64,000 nucleotides of DNA from Pyrrhoderma lamaoense. Its lineage: Eukaryota; Basidiomycota; Agaricomycetes; Hymenochaetales; Hymenochaetaceae. Below are positions 1 to 12,776 of this stretch, piece by piece. The stretch lies in contig NBAZ01000001.1 of NCBI GenBank assembly GCA_002794735.1, forward strand, positions 3,410,001-3,474,000, in the 5' to 3' direction. Below the pieces are notes generated by a model. It worked only from the letters and a program-made list of their open reading frames with translations. It was not told where the DNA came from and did no database searches. Position 1 is the first letter of the stretch. Every line of letters starts with the position of its first letter. Position numbers and translations under genes: made by a program.

Positions 1-1
1 T

Positions 2-3000
2 GACATCGCCAACGACAACGGCCAACGCCCATTGATGGCGATGGCGACACCACAGATGTACGCCCAAAATGTGGCCAAAGGCACACTTATGCCTGGTCAG
101 ATGATATCCGTCAATAAATACAACGTCCAAGTCGAAAGATATCTTAGCCAAGGTATGTTGTCGACGTCACGAATCTTCGTATCCAATTTAGAAAGTGATC
201 ATGTCCGAAAGGTGGTTTCGCTCATGTTTATCTCGTCCGGACTGCTGAACCGGTATTTGGTACAACTCACCATGTCCTGAAGCGCATTGCAGTTGCAAAT
301 GAATCTATGCTGAATGACGTTAAGAAAGAAGTTGATATAATGGTTAGATTCATACCTATGCCGGTCGACCTAGATCAATCTGACTCTATTACTTACTCAG
401 AGAATTTTGCGAGGGCATCCAAACATTGTATATCTTATTGATGCTGCATGGCATAGAATGCCTAATGGGATGTTCGAAGTCTTCATTCTGATGGAATTTT
501 GTTCTGGTAGGCACACCTTAACTGTAGCCTCGACATAATTTCATAATCCTTACTTAGGGGGTGGTATTATCGATATGATGAACAGACGTCTAAGAGAACG
601 TCTTACAGAAGCGGAGATACTACAGATTTTTGTCGATGTTTGTGAGGGAGTGGCTGCAATGCATAATTTACGCCCACCCCTTTTACACAGAGACCTTAAA
701 GTCGAGAACATCCTTCAAGCATCTGCTACTTCATACAAACTCTGTGATTTTGGATCTGCAATGCCTGTTGCCCCTCGCCCTCCTTCAACAACTCAGGAAA
801 TACGTGCTCTCGAAGCGGATCTTAACAAGCATACGACCCTCCAGTATCGTGCACCCGAGATGGTTGATGTATACCTTCGTAGACCAGTTGATGAAAAATC
901 AGATGTCTGGGCGCTCGGCGTTCTTCTATATAAACTCTGCTACTATACGACACCGTTTGAGGAGCATGGTGTACTTGCAATTTTGAATGTTCAATACAAA
1001 TTTCCTCCATATCCGGTATATTCACAGCAACTAATGTCACTCATTGGTAGGACATATGTGCCATTTAGTTACGTACTACTGAATAATCCCTGTTATACCC
1101 TCTGCAGCATCTATGCTTCGAGAACACAATGTTCATCGTCCTTCAGTATTCGAAATCCTAGACACTGTACATATGATGCGCGGTTCCAAATCTCGCTTTG
1201 CTTATGTATGTACACAACTTTCTTTTTTTGACTCTGAAATCTGCTCCTGTCTACTGATATATTTTCTTGACAGAACCCCCCTCCTAAACAAGTACTTTCT
1301 CCGCGTTCCCTCCCTAACCCAATTTCCTCCGTGCAAACAAATGATCAAACGGGTACAGCCAAGTCGCCAGATTCAACGAGTTCTCGTTTGAATGGTATCC
1401 AAGCACGAGAGAAGGTTCTTGATGCCATTGCACCGATGAGGCGGGGGCGCCCCTCTAGTCCGACAAAGGAAGACTAGATCCGACCAATGATGCTTTTGGT
1501 CTTTTGGACACGATAGAAGGAGGGCCTTGGACATCAAGGCCTGCAAAAGCTCATAAATCGGGGTTAGCCGCAATCACTTCCGTAAAGAGCCCCCACCAAT
1601 CAAGCCTTCTACAAGTGGTCTAGGAGAAGCGTGGAAGGTTCCTGTTACTCATAAGGAGAAATTCGGGGTGTCTAACTCCTCTGAAAACACTCATGGGTTT
1701 GCAGATACATTTGACGGGGTGTCTTCCGTTCCGTCTACAGTCTCATTCACTCGCCCTTCTACTATTCAGAAGACCAACTCGACAGGTATGACGCTCCGAC
1801 CACCTGGTGATGCATTTGAAAGCCTTAATGTCTTCCCATCCCCGAAATCTTCGTCTCTTACCCTGGGGGAGGCTCAGAAGGCTGCTGCATCTACTCCAAG
1901 GCTTTCGCCTTCCCCGCAGCCTTCCACACAAAAATACTCCCCCTCTCCTACACCATCCTTCAAGTCTCCATCCCCTCTTTCCACGGGGAATGTGATCCCT
2001 TTATCTGGATTAAATCAGAGCCCTTCCTTAAAGCCGAAGGCTTCTAACCAGTCTCTAACCGCTGAGCAGAGATTCCCATCCCTTGAAGAACTTGATGCAG
2101 GTAATTTTGGCCCTTCGGCAAGTGTTAGAAACTCTACACCCTCCTCGGCAAGCAGGCAATCCCAGTCATCCGTCCCCCCTCAACTTCCGCCTCGTCCTGG
2201 AGTTGGAACACGTCAAAATTCTGTCACGTCTTTTTACCCTCCTGGTGTGAGCGCCGCTTTACATTCAAATTCTGGGAGCAGAGGCTTATCTACTGGACTG
2301 GTTGCTATTGGAGGCTCTGGTAAAGAACAGTTGCAACGAGATAGCCGTATGAACACAACGCCGTCGTCGCGTGAGATGAAAACCGAAACTCCTCGTGAAA
2401 AATTAACTTCGCCAAGTCGACCCTTACTTCCTCGAAAGCATCGGAGCTCTATTTCGATTAAACCTAACCAGAGAACTGGAACTGCATCTAGTGATGTATC
2501 TCCAGAAAAAGCTTTTGTCCTTCCACCTAAAGATTGGTTGACAGGAGCAGAAGAGACACCCACGAATGCTATGGATGCAAATGCAGTAATGCGCGCTTCT
2601 CCAGAGAAGAGAACATCCATCCAGCATAGTTCAGGCCTTCCTAAAGTTCCTCAGGAAGCGGTGCGTGCGACTTCCCCAGTTAAACGGAAGCCAGTACCAA
2701 ATCATCAGCCGTCGCTTGTTGGAGTGAAGAAATCATCATCATCTACATCTACGAGTAAAGATGAGGAGAAAAGGGGGTCCTCTACTGCTCCTGGTAGTTT
2801 AACAGAGAATTGGAGTCCAATTTCTCCGCGTAGTACCTCATCTGACGATGCTGATGAGGGTCCTGAAGATGCTATCGGTTTGCGAAGCGTAGCAGAGAAG
2901 CCTGCAAAAGATAATATAGGTCATCACATTATAGGTCACAAGGGACGGCAAGGCTCGGTGCATGACCTAGTTGATCTCTGGGGTGGATCCCAGTCCCCCA

Positions 3001-4295
3001 AAATAACAACAGCAAGGTTCGAAAAACGGAGTACAGTGTCCAGCTCTACCAGCGCATCGAATACTCTCAATTCAGCCACATTTGTGCAAAAGAAGCCTTC
3101 ATCTGCAATTGCTCTTCCTGGTCTTTCTTCCCGAAACTCGACTCCCCAACAAGAACGCCGACCTTCCCCATCCAAATCTACAGCTTCTGTATCTAGAAAG
3201 CCCTCCTTTACGTCAAGGAGCATCCCGTCAGGCAATCAGAATCTTCAACAGCCGTCACCTGTCCTTAGCCCTGGCCGGCGTACTCCGTCTCCATCGAGAC
3301 CTCGAACGACAGTACGCCCACAATCGCTGATGATACTTCCTTCGTCTTCCCCCGTACAAAAAAGTATATCCGAACATACCCAAATCTCACCTTCAATGTC
3401 TCCTTTGATAACTCCGTCTAAGAGTGCTCTGGCACCTCCAGTTTTGAATAAATCCCGAGCCTCTCAACGTCGCAGTTCCATTTCAAGCCTTGTTTCCAAA
3501 TTCGAAGCTATTGATGCAGAAGCGACCGGTAGGGGAGTGGGTAGTCCAAGTCATGCTATTTCAGGACTTCCACCTTCTTCGGCGCAAAATGTGCCTGCAT
3601 CTACTCCCACTCCCGTGTCTAAGCCTGGTCGGTTACCAGTCACGAGCACTTCTACCGCGAATGTTCCGTCAGATAATCAATTGGTTTCTCCTACCGCTGC
3701 TATGGCCCGTTTCCCTCAAATTCAAAACTCTCCCGGCAGTTCGCCACGAATATCACTGAGATCACTAGAACCTCCTGAAGGAGCATCTTATATGAGTAAG
3801 GAGAGAGAAGGTTCTCGTAATTTTTTACATAGTTCAAGCCGTTCAGCGTCTCCCTCCCGCTCGCCACTCAATTCTCCCAAAGATCTGATATCCATGGAGC
3901 CGAACATTGCTAATACAACTCCAACGCGGACACTTATTGATCGTATGGAGAGAAAGCCTCTTAGTGCTTTACAATCCGCTATTTCGACTAGGGAGAAGGA
4001 GCGAGAAAAAGAGAGGGAGCAGCAACTGCAGATCGATCGGGAGGTTTCTCTACTTTCGCCACCTTCATCTTCAGCCGCTACCTCTGGGACGGCGGAGGAA
4101 CAGCGCTCTCCTTCACCCGAGAGACCTTTCCAAGGTGTTAGCCGATTGATTGATCAATGGCAAAAGAAGTCTGAAGAGGGCGGTAGTGGGAAAGGATTGA
4201 AGACTACTGGTGCTGGCACCGGGGCAGGATCACGCTTAGGAGAGAAGGAATGGGAATTACCGCTGGTGGTCCCGGTAGCAAAACCAATTAAGTAA
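2..4295 (+). CDS. Ark1/Prk1/Akl1-type (NAK family) Ser/Thr kinase, 5' end possibly outside window
   Basis: Known role of the family: phosphorylates endocytic coat and actin-regulating adaptors at cortical actin patches. Exons seen: 2-152, 212-342, 401-506, 558-1046, 1108-1205, 1274 onward. Spliced, they give the glycine loop SQGGFAHVYLV, the VLKR lysine, HRDLKVENIL, DFGSA, the short NAK-type activation segment ending LQYRAPEM, and DVWALGVLLYKL. After the kinase comes a Ser/Pro-rich disordered tail of nearly 1000 residues, open as one frame at 1668-4295 and carrying a Glu/Arg-rich stretch near 3990-4020. The first in-frame ATG is at 35, but the frame is open to base 2, so the start is uncertain. 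Two one-base frame breaks, near 1475 and in the C run 1590-1594, interrupt the conserved linker (motif VLDAIAPMRRGRP just upstream). They are probably consensus deletions. The family call is firm; the precise paralogue is not. Confidence 0.88.
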
Positions 4296-4669
4296 CCCAA
4301 TATCCATAATTACGCATCCCACCCTTTTATTAATCGATTTACTGATATTACATACCCCAACTTTTCTTCGCTACTTCTACGTTCAGACACCGTTTTCTAA
4401 TTTTATCCACTTCAGCATACATATTATTTTGACATTTCACTATCGTTGTTGGACATGCCACATGGTCTGGTTGTAAAGTAGTTCAAACCCTTTGAGATAT
4501 ACAAGGAATGCTATTGACCATGGTTTTTTCTTTTTACCTAATATTCTGGAAAATGATGGCATTTAAGTGCTTAACCGATTTTTATCTGCATTCGGTTGGT
4601 CCATTCATTCAATTATCATGTACAAGTATTTAATAGAGTATATAGCATTTGATGCGATTATTACGAGCC
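4296..4669. other. convergent intergenic region
   Basis: Shared 3' region of the NAK kinase (+) and the glutaredoxin gene (-). AT-rich, with no open frame or recognisable element. Confidence 0.6.
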
Positions 4670-5310
4670 TCAAAGCTTGTTGATCAAGCCCTGGAGTTCG
4701 CCATTACTCTGTAACTCTGCAAGATTGTCCGAACCTGGGTAAAGATAGAAAAGATTAGTAATTGTTGTGGCGAAATTAGATTCTATCTTACCTCCAATGT
4801 GCTTCTGGTCTATTTATTCACATAATCCGTGTCAGCTTAATCTTGTTATCATGATGGAGATAACTATAGCGTACCAATGAAGATGTTAGGGACACTACGT
4901 TGGCCTGTCTTTTCTTTTAAGTAATCCTGGATTTCACTACACTTCTCATCCCCAAGCTTATCGATCCTGGACGCCGCAAAACAGTCAATCTCATGTTTTT
5001 GTGTCACTATATCACAGAGGAAACACGATCAAACATACTCAAGGACTTCAGCAGGAACGTCCCCATAGTTATCAGCCAATAACGCTTTCGCCCTCTTACA
5101 ATACGGACACCATGTTTTCGAAAACACCGCAATACGGTTCTTCGCAATCAAATCATCGACGAGTTTGATGGTTTCGGAAGATGCTGAGGAAGACATGTTT
5201 CTGGACGAAGAGGCTGATGATGACATGAAGGAGAGGGCGTTAGAAAGATAGGAAAACATATGACGTTGTCGAGGGAGCTGCCTTCTTATGGCGTGCTGGA
5301 TCAGAAGCAT
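4670..5310 (-). CDS. dithiol glutaredoxin (CPYC)
   Basis: Glutathione-dependent disulfide oxidoreductase that reduces protein disulfides and protein-glutathione mixed disulfides. Reading down the minus strand, the first exon encodes a basic/Ser-rich N-terminal extension, then the thioredoxin-fold start with active site TWCPYC (residues about 66-71). Later exons give the helix GDEKCSEIQDYL, the cis-proline strand SVPNIFI, the loop HIGGSDNL that binds glutathione, and a short tail ending INKL. Alternative in-frame methionines (residues 18, 29, 39) could make a mitochondrial form with the extension and a cytosolic one without it, as known for yeast Grx2; this is inferred. The first splice donor reads GA|GTATGT and breaks phase by one base near 5037, consistent with a missing G. 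The gene is divergent from the HIT gene. Confidence 0.88.
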
Positions 5311-5676
5311 TTAAATGAGATCGACGCAGCGCGGGCTCGATGTAAATTCAGATTATCTAGGGTCACGTGTATTTGGCACAACCGTGCTGAGACCAGGAAA
5401 GCCAATGTTGATCATGACATATCTGATCATAGATAAGAATTTTTGCCTCATGTATGACCCTCATCTGCCCCCAAAGCTTAATCAACCTTCGTGGCTAGAT
5501 CTATCAGCTTTTTCGCATAAATATGCGGATGACCAAGATGTCGTAAATTTCTAAAGCCACAAGTCACGTTTCAGGAGTTGCTTACGAGAAAGTCACATGA
5601 TCATATTCTCAAGGACTCTGATTGGTTCACTAGCATGAGTGCTCGACATAGACAAGGCGATACGGATAAACATCAA
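5311..5676. promoter_or_regulatory. divergent promoter region, glutaredoxin / HIT hydrolase
   Basis: A 366-bp gap between two divergently oriented start codons, so it must hold both promoters. No clear TATA box or named binding site was recognised. Confidence 0.45.
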
Positions 5677-6506
5677 ATGTCCAAGTTATTCTTTTCGACT
5701 ATTGAAGTCAGTCGCCAGGCTTTCTACCGTACTGCCCATGCTTATGCTATCGTGAACTTGAAACCTATCGTTCCTGGGCGTGTGTATCATCTTTTCTATT
5801 GACCATGTTCCTGAATTAGCCCTGCTTCTTTCTGTAAGTAGCTAACCAGAGAATTGTATGTAGATGTACTGGTCATCCCAACTCGAGTTGTCCCTCGTCT
5901 CGCCGACCTCACACCATCTGAAGTGGCAGCACTGTTTACTAGCGTACAACATATAGGGCGTGTGATAGAACGTGTCTATGGTGCTGATAGTCTTAATATC
6001 GCGTGTCAGGTATGTCAATTTCTTAACAAAAAATATACAATACATTTGTTACAAAAGAGCTAATCTAACCAACATATACTCGTCAAATCGTCAAATACAT
6101 ACAATGTCATGACTAAAACAAAACGTCTACTACAAATAACAATTCAAATGTCGACATTACAATGTGATATACATCATAATAGGATGGTAAGGCTGCTGGT
6201 CAGTCCGTGCCTCACGTACATATACACGTTCTCCCGCGTAAAGCTCCAGGAAAAGGGGACCTATTCGAGAAGAATAACGATGAAGTATACCCCGCTCTCG
6301 AAGATGCAGAGTATGAACTACCCACCCATCTTCGCTCAGCAGAGCGAGAAACAAAGGATGAAAGCCGAATAAATCGACTAAAAGTCGATGCGGACGACGC
6401 ACGTCTTCCGCGCACGATTGAAGAGATGGTTAAGGAGGCAGAGTGGCTACGAAGCTTCTTTGAAGCCGAGACACAAGATGGTAGCAGTACAATTTCAAAG
6501 TCATAA
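5677..6506 (+). CDS. HNT2: FHIT-like HIT family dinucleoside polyphosphate hydrolase
   Basis: Hydrolyses diadenosine tri-/tetraphosphates to nucleotides (Hnt2/Aph1/FHIT family). Three exons, 5677-5779, 5864-6009 and 6183-6506, join perfectly in phase. Exon 1 starts MSKLFFS and carries the conserved KPIVPG; the first junction creates PGHVLVIPTR. Exon 3 carries the catalytic histidine triad in SVPHVHIHVLPR, followed by the FHIT-specific acidic region with GDLFEKN and a C-terminal extension to about 190 residues. The small size and the HVHIHV motif place it in the FHIT branch rather than the Hint branch. It is convergent with the next gene, only 112 bp away. Confidence 0.9.
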
Positions 6507-6618
6507 AATGAAGGGAAACACCAATACCCCAAACCCCAAATATTGGATGATCATACACCCTTAAGTTATAATAACAAAACCGGAAAAGGGGAAAATTTCT
6601 CGGATATAGACGTACTTC

Positions 6619-9600
6619 CTACTCACTCTGTCTTTGTTGTGATATTTGTTCCACACCTAATCCATCAGGCATTCGTTCACTTTCTCTGATTAGCGCTTCA
6701 GTGTCATCTTCCCATGTGCCCGGTACAAGAATAATCGGCATCAACCAAGTCGCACTTAGAACAACTCCATTTCCTCTGTCAAATGTGACGATCGCCTTCC
6801 AGCTCCATGCTATGAAGGTACCTATTGCACCGACCACGGGGACCAAGCCCTTCAAGAGAAGAGCTGCTGGGGCGAGAGGTGGAGGGAGAAGTGACATGGG
6901 AATGTTCTCTACCATCCATGTTAGTGCCCCTGATATCAAAGTAGTCCTCTTAGCAGCCTCCAATGAACGAGAATTCAGCACAGCAAGAACAGGAGGTGGA
7001 AGATATCTATAACAATAATGAGAATAAGTTAATCTGATTGATATCTATATTGAGGTCTGTATGAAACACGAACATTCGATATCCCCACCATAAAACCTGC
7101 ACCGAGAGCTGTGTTTGAGATGGCCTCCAGATAATACGCTCCTTTGCTTTGCCCTTTTTCTTACTGTCATCTTCGGTCTTCTCTTCCTCCTTATTGCAAT
7201 CTCCGGGGTTGACTAAGGTAGACTCTGCAGTACTGGAAGTTCCTTGAATAGTAAGTTGATGATCTTGTACGATTCCCTGAGGGGTAGTGGGCTCAGGTCG
7301 ATTTTCGTCCTCCTCTTGTAAGCTCTCGAATGTGCTCAGTGTGTCAAATGAGATGAATCCTCGTCCATCCGCCCATCTTCGACGTAACTCTGCACGATAT
7401 GCACGCTCACGAAGGGCACTTCCGTATGGATTATTGCCGTCATCTTCATATAATGTGACTACTTCAGATTGAGCGACCTCCACGAGTGAGTCTGCCGAGG
7501 GTATTAGTGGAGAGTAAAGCATAACGTCTCGAGCTCCTTCAATCTCTGTTTCTGTCTCCGAATCAGATTTATTCACTGGATCGTTAGACTCAGGTGTTGC
7601 CCCGTTAGATTCTGAGTTTGTTGTATTTGCATCTGCACATTGGGCTGGAGGATGTCCTTTATCCTTGCCTCCACCAAATAGTTTTCCCCATACTGCTTCG
7701 GTACCTCGGAGAAGCGAAATCTGCAGTGCGCCAAGAGGAGAACTCGTTCCTGGGACGGTATCCGCTCCAGTGTTTTCATCAACATTTTTAGATGATTCAT
7801 TGGATACGACATTATTGAGTGAGGCAGCTGCGGCTGAGACGTGATTTCCATCCTCATCTACGGAGTTGCTAACCGGTTTAGCACTAGCGAAGGCTGCCGC
7901 TAAAGCAGGAGCGAGGTTTGAGAGAGAACTGACTGAGAGCGTAGGTTGAAGTTTTGGTGTCGGAGGAGAATCGTTGGCCAATGGATGAGCATCCGCGTTC
8001 ACTGGTGCCGCCTGGGTATGTAGATTAACTTTGCGTGAGCTCTGCTCGACTTGTGTCTGAGAAACGTGTAATTGAGCAGAATTCTTGTCCTCGACTTCTA
8101 TTTCTTGATTAGACTGGACTTTTGTGATTTGTTGGCTGGGAATATCGGTATCTTTAGTTGTTTGAGATACAAGTTGAGGGTATCGTTGGTGTTGGTGATG
8201 CTTATTGATATACGGTTCAGCAGCAATTGAGGGTATAGATACAACATTTTGAATGTCCGGTCTTGTAGATCGCGGAGTTCTATCTAAAGCCTGAACGGAA
8301 TCGCTCCTCCCTCCTTCAATAGAGGTTGCTACATAGCTTACTTCAGAAGACAAGGAAAAGGTTGGAGACGCGTATATGCCATAACGACCCATTCTCTCTG
8401 TGGATGGTAAATCGCTCCGAGAGGTGATGTCAGTACCAGTCCTTCTATGTACATTTCTCTCTTGATTGGACTCGACGTCATTCCTGTATACTGCCGGTGG
8501 CTGACTCTTCTCCCGTTGTCTACGTGAAGGGGTATATGACGGAGGGGTTTTTGGGGAGTTTAATTGCTGAGGCTCGATTGTTGTTACATATGTTGAAGAT
8601 TGAGTAAAAGATTGTTCAGAACTAGCCTGTTTTCTTTGGTCGATAGAGTGTGTTTTGTTGCTAAAGTTAGTGGGAGTATCGAAGTGAGAATATGAATAGC
8701 CATTTCTTTGTTCTGGTTTCGGGTTCGAATGATCATGACGGGTCGAAGAGGAGGAAATAAATGATTCCGAAGGTACTTTAGGACTCGAGTAGTTTCGATC
8801 TGTATCCCTTCGTACTTCAGTAACATACACTTCTCTTTGCCCAGTTGCCTTTCTGCAGTCACGGTGTTCCGTATACCGATCCCGACCTCGGGAATAATCC
8901 TCGGGATAGGCGGGAGAATACGACACGCCGTGTTCATAGGTCCGGGGGCCAGAGGGACTACTAGTAGAAATCTCGTATCTCGCACTGGAAGATGTAGCGG
9001 TGGTCAGCGACCGAGAAGGACGCACAGCATGTCGAGACTCCTGACTATTAGTGTAGACGAGAATACGTTGGCCAGTTTGCGAATCGATTTTCCATTCAGC
9101 CAGATTAGAAGTCGAAGTAGTACTAGAAGACGGTGATCGAGATCGCGCATCAACATAACTCCAGTCTTCTTCAATTGCAATGGATCTATCAGTTCCTTTC
9201 CCCCTTTTGCTTCCACTGTCACCTTTTCCATTCGGAATAGGTTTCTCATCGATATACCGACGTTCAATTCCCATTTGTTCAGAAACGACTGTTGTCGAGG
9301 TATCACGTTTAGATTGTGCACTCTTCCTAAGCTTTCCCAAAGCACCAAGTTTCGCACGTAACGATGGTATGGCCATTCGAGGGCCAGGAGAAGGCGCCGG
9401 CATTTTGTTAGCATTCTGCGTAGCTCCTCTGGTAGGCATAGGTGATCGGGTATTTCTATGTGATGCGGAGCTTACTGAATGAGAGCGTGCAGGATGGGAG
9501 GTGGTGGGAGGCAATGGTGGAGAGGGGGCCCTTCTCGTACTGCTATTTATTTTAGAGTGATTGAGAGATGCGCTGCGTGCAAGTCTAGGAGATATGGCCG

Positions 9601-9730
9601 TTGAAGAGGGTGAAGATGGTACTTCCGTTGCATCGTATATAGCTCTAAAGCGTTCACTTGGATTTGGACTCGATATATGATTACGAGTATGGTTATAAGA
9701 CCTGAAAGAGGTACTCGAACCTTCAGACAT
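6619..9730 (-). CDS. large disordered protein with hydrophobic C-terminal anchor, unknown function
   Basis: Not assigned to a named family. Exon 1 (9730 down to about 7069) codes for roughly 890 residues that are mostly Ser/Thr/Pro/Arg-rich and low complexity, with an acidic segment near the end and a tryptophan-containing stretch IIWRPSQTQLSVQVLWW. A short intron ending near 7012 leads to exon 2 (to stop at 6619), giving LPPPVLAVLNSRSLEAAKRT and then two hydrophobic segments (around ALLLKGLVPVVGAIGTFIAW and VVLSATWLMPIILVPG). The junction uses a weak GTTCGT donor. The design, a long disordered region plus a C-terminal hairpin anchor, suggests a membrane-tethered scaffold; this is inference. 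Frame is intact throughout and the start codon is followed by a Ser-rich N-terminus. Confidence 0.72.
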
Positions 9731-11307
9731 ATCAGAGGGTTGACCTCGAGTAAATATAAATATTATCCATATTTTATCTACTACCCTTGTAACGCGTGTA
9801 TATTACTAAGCATTTTCCACACCTCAAAAGCTATTATAATCTCAAGTATAGTATACAAACTCGGATACTCGGGGATGAAAGTGCTTTATTAACAAAGATT
9901 TTCGTTCCTTTAACTACCGATCCTTTATCACTTGAGCTGTACAACATTCAACTCGAATGGAATTACACTCATGTCACGCCATTATGAAACTAATCTGCTG
10001 CCATCCGAAATGTTATTCTGTCCTTATTATTGTAAAAATCGATATTTGGTTAGGATATAAGTCTGGCGGTTATCCTTCAAATACTATGACATACTAGTTT
10101 CGGCTCTAGCAACTTCTGATACTGGAAAGTCAATAGCATGCAAATATCCTGGTAGGGAAGAAAGGTAGACCCATGTGTTGTATTTGACTAATTGGTGAGG
10201 ACTTTTGAATTATTGGATATCTTTGCTCAATTATTAAATGTAGTGTTGTCAATGCGACTATAGCAGTAGTCCTTTTCATACTAGAACTTTACAAAGCACA
10301 CATAATGTGGAGGCTGTCAGGCCAAAGAAGGTTTAGTATCATTGACGTTATGATAAGAAGACATATCTTCCACTGTTTAGTGTATGTACTTCAGGTGTAT
10401 TGACCATTTCTGTGAGACGTCCAGATAATCAAATATTGATGAAAGTTTTACTTTTGTTTCACAATGAATATAGTGGGTACATAACATCCTCACATAGTCT
10501 TCCAGTGTCTCGGAGATCCAAGTTTCTTATGTCTGCTCGGGAGTCGCATGTTCTTCGCTCTGAAGGAGGGTATGGGTGATACGAACACCTTCTGTATCAA
10601 TTCTACTATCAACTTGTGTGACCTACAGTTTGCGGATCCGATTGAATCATCAATTGGTACTTGTACATGTACAACGACAATCGGATAGCTAAATTCGTCT
10701 TACAATCTTTTCAGGTATCATTTCTTATGGGAGACTGGTGTTTTGCTTGTAGATGGACTTCAAAAATTTGAATCCTGTGAATCTTTCCAGAAGATAACCA
10801 CTGACAAGCCTTCTAATCTGATCGCAGTTGAAGTCGGATATGCTGCGAAAAGCATCGGACCAACTGGGAGCCCTAATACGGATTCAGAATCTACCGTGTA
10901 TATAACTCTGTGACTAGGCACAGGTTTGTGCGTTCCGGTTTATCCTTCGATTTTCCGGATCCAAAGCTCTTTCTTACATGCCGGCTGCAGAATGCAGCCC
11001 AATCTTTTTTCTTCAAACACCATCAGCCTGGCCTTGAGAGTCGCCAATGCCCGGAGTTCAGACGTAATAAACTAGTTTGTGTTGTAAACAATAGGCATTC
11101 TAGTTACATTCACGTTCCATTGATAGTTATCTTACAATCCCCTTACCCATATTTCGTTGTCGGGATTTAGTATGTAGAGCTATCGTCGTAGAAGTTATTG
11201 AGATTTGATTTGAACGAAGTTCTGAAGATGTAAGGCAGATCAGTATGAGTCTTAATCATGAGACGTACTGTTCTATTTAAAGATTATTGTGATCCTATAA
11301 CCACCAC

Positions 11308-11318
11308 GATCGGATCAG
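11308..11318. promoter_or_regulatory. shared promoter element GATCGGATCAG, copy A
   Basis: The 11-mer GATCGGATCAG lies 190 bp upstream of the first DUF6593-like ATG and recurs exactly upstream of the second. It may be a conserved regulatory site or simply a trace of the duplication. Confidence 0.35.
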
Positions 11319-11398
11319 TGCATTGCAATAATGAATCCAAAATCGAGTAGGCGGTGCAGAAGCGTAAATAGATATGCATATTTAACACATAAACGACT

Positions 11399-11412
11399 AT
11401 ATATATATATAT
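11399..11412. repeat. (TA)n tract
   Basis: Alternating TA run in the copy A promoter of the DUF6593-like pair; it may serve as its TATA region. Confidence 0.6.
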
Positions 11413-11497
11413 CCTTCCCCTACTACCACCATAAAAAGTATCACTTCCATTTACTTCCTCTACTAACCCTGTACAACTATATTCTATTTTATTCAAG

Positions 11498-12260
11498 ATG
11501 ATGGATGATTGGGAAATTCTTGACCTCTCAAGTGACGACCCCTGTCGAACTACTCTTGTGAACAGGGAAACACAGGCTGTGAGCTTCACTGCAATAACGG
11601 AGGACAAACAAGCTGGTTCCAAACCTTTGACAACATTTTCGGATGGAGATGGTAATGTGGTCGCGAAGCTTGAATGGCATATGTACCTTAGTGACAAACT
11701 GAGTATACGAGGTGGAAAGATAATTGGTGTTGGGAAGTGGTTTACATCGAAGAAGGGTATTAAAGAGTAGGATTTACACGTACCCCTTATCCATAACAGG
11801 GATCCAGAAGTCTAGCTCTGATTCCCCTGAACGAATGATGATTATAGTGCAGTTTCGTTCACTTGTACAAGTGGAAATAAGTATTTCTGGAAAGGTATAG
11901 ACCAGCGTTCCACTCTTTGGGTTAGTGTTATATATATGTATGCCTCTGATACCTAGTTATACACATTACATCTACAATCAACGACTAATACCCCATACCC
12001 ACAGCTATATCCAGACACCGACAACGAAAACGCAATCGGCGCTTTCAACCACGAGGAAAGAAAGCTTTGATAACAGACCCGCCTCCTCCCGCCCGTTCCT
12101 ACAGCTTTCACATCATACGAAAGTTGACAGGGACGAAATACTAGTAGCCTTACTCCTCATCGAGAAAGCTCGTCGTTTTGGAAAGAAAGTAACGGCCAAC
12201 TCCTTCGGTGATGCTCTTTTTTTCGGAGGAATTGGATCAGGATTTACTGGATCATTCTGA
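11498..12260 (+). pseudogene. DUF6593-like gene, tandem copy A, frame-broken
   Basis: Paralogue of the gene at 12777. Exon 1 (11498-11766) encodes MMDDWEILDLSS..., with the motifs SKPLTTF and LEWHMYLSDKLSI. Exon 2 is 11848-11920 and exon 3 starts at 12005. In exon 3 the phase-correct frame stops after 21 codons, because one base is missing near 12045 relative to copy B; a second one-base gap lies between about 12085 and 12130. The downstream motif DEILVALLLIEKARRFGKK is kept in another frame, ending at 12260. Identical intron positions in the two copies show recent duplication. It is either a decaying copy or, given the frequency of similar one-base gaps in this window, a consensus error. Function of the family is unknown. 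Confidence 0.7.
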
Positions 12261-12776
12261 GTCCACCCCCTTTTTTCTCTTACTATCTGGAGCTCATCTA
12301 TATCTAATATCTTTTCTTCAATAACTTGAAAATAACTGAATGTTGAACTTGTGATTTGACATCGGGGATTTGTACACCACCGTGGGATACAGTATTTCGT
12401 ACTATTTGTATGGAAATCAATAACTCAGATCTCTAAATACGATCTACTCGGATATCCACAAAATCTTGAGTTGAAAGTAGGGCAGAGTGATAGCTAAAAA
12501 GAGTCTGTAATAGACGAGAAGTACTGCTCTTTTGTTGTCTGTACCATTTCCTTTGTATATACCACCCTGATCGGATCAGGTCATTGAATGAAACCAAAAC
12601 AAATTCCAATTCTATTAAGCAGTGTAGTGGAGCAACAACACGCATACTATATAACGTTTTCACATATATGTACCGTATATAAAGCTCATTTCCCCCCTAC
12701 ATATCATCGTGACTCTCGATTCATTTTCATACCTCCTCTATCAACATATAAATCTATAACCCTCCTCATAACCAAG
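12261..12776. promoter_or_regulatory. intergenic region and promoter of DUF6593-like copy B
   Basis: Contains the 3' region of copy A and the copy B promoter. The shared GATCGGATCAG is at 12569-12579, and a good TATA box (TATAAA, 12678-12683) lies about 95 bp before the ATG, followed by a pyrimidine-rich stretch. Confidence 0.5.

Larger units (their letters stand above)
9731..11497. other. long intergenic region with an unassigned open stretch
   Basis: No convincing gene. An uninterrupted plus-strand frame of about 66 codons (about 10713-10913, containing LLVDGLQKFESCESF) could be a terminal exon or a gene remnant, but no partner exon with matching phase is obvious. A (TA)n tract lies at about 11399-11412, about 90 bp before the next ATG. 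Confidence 0.4.
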
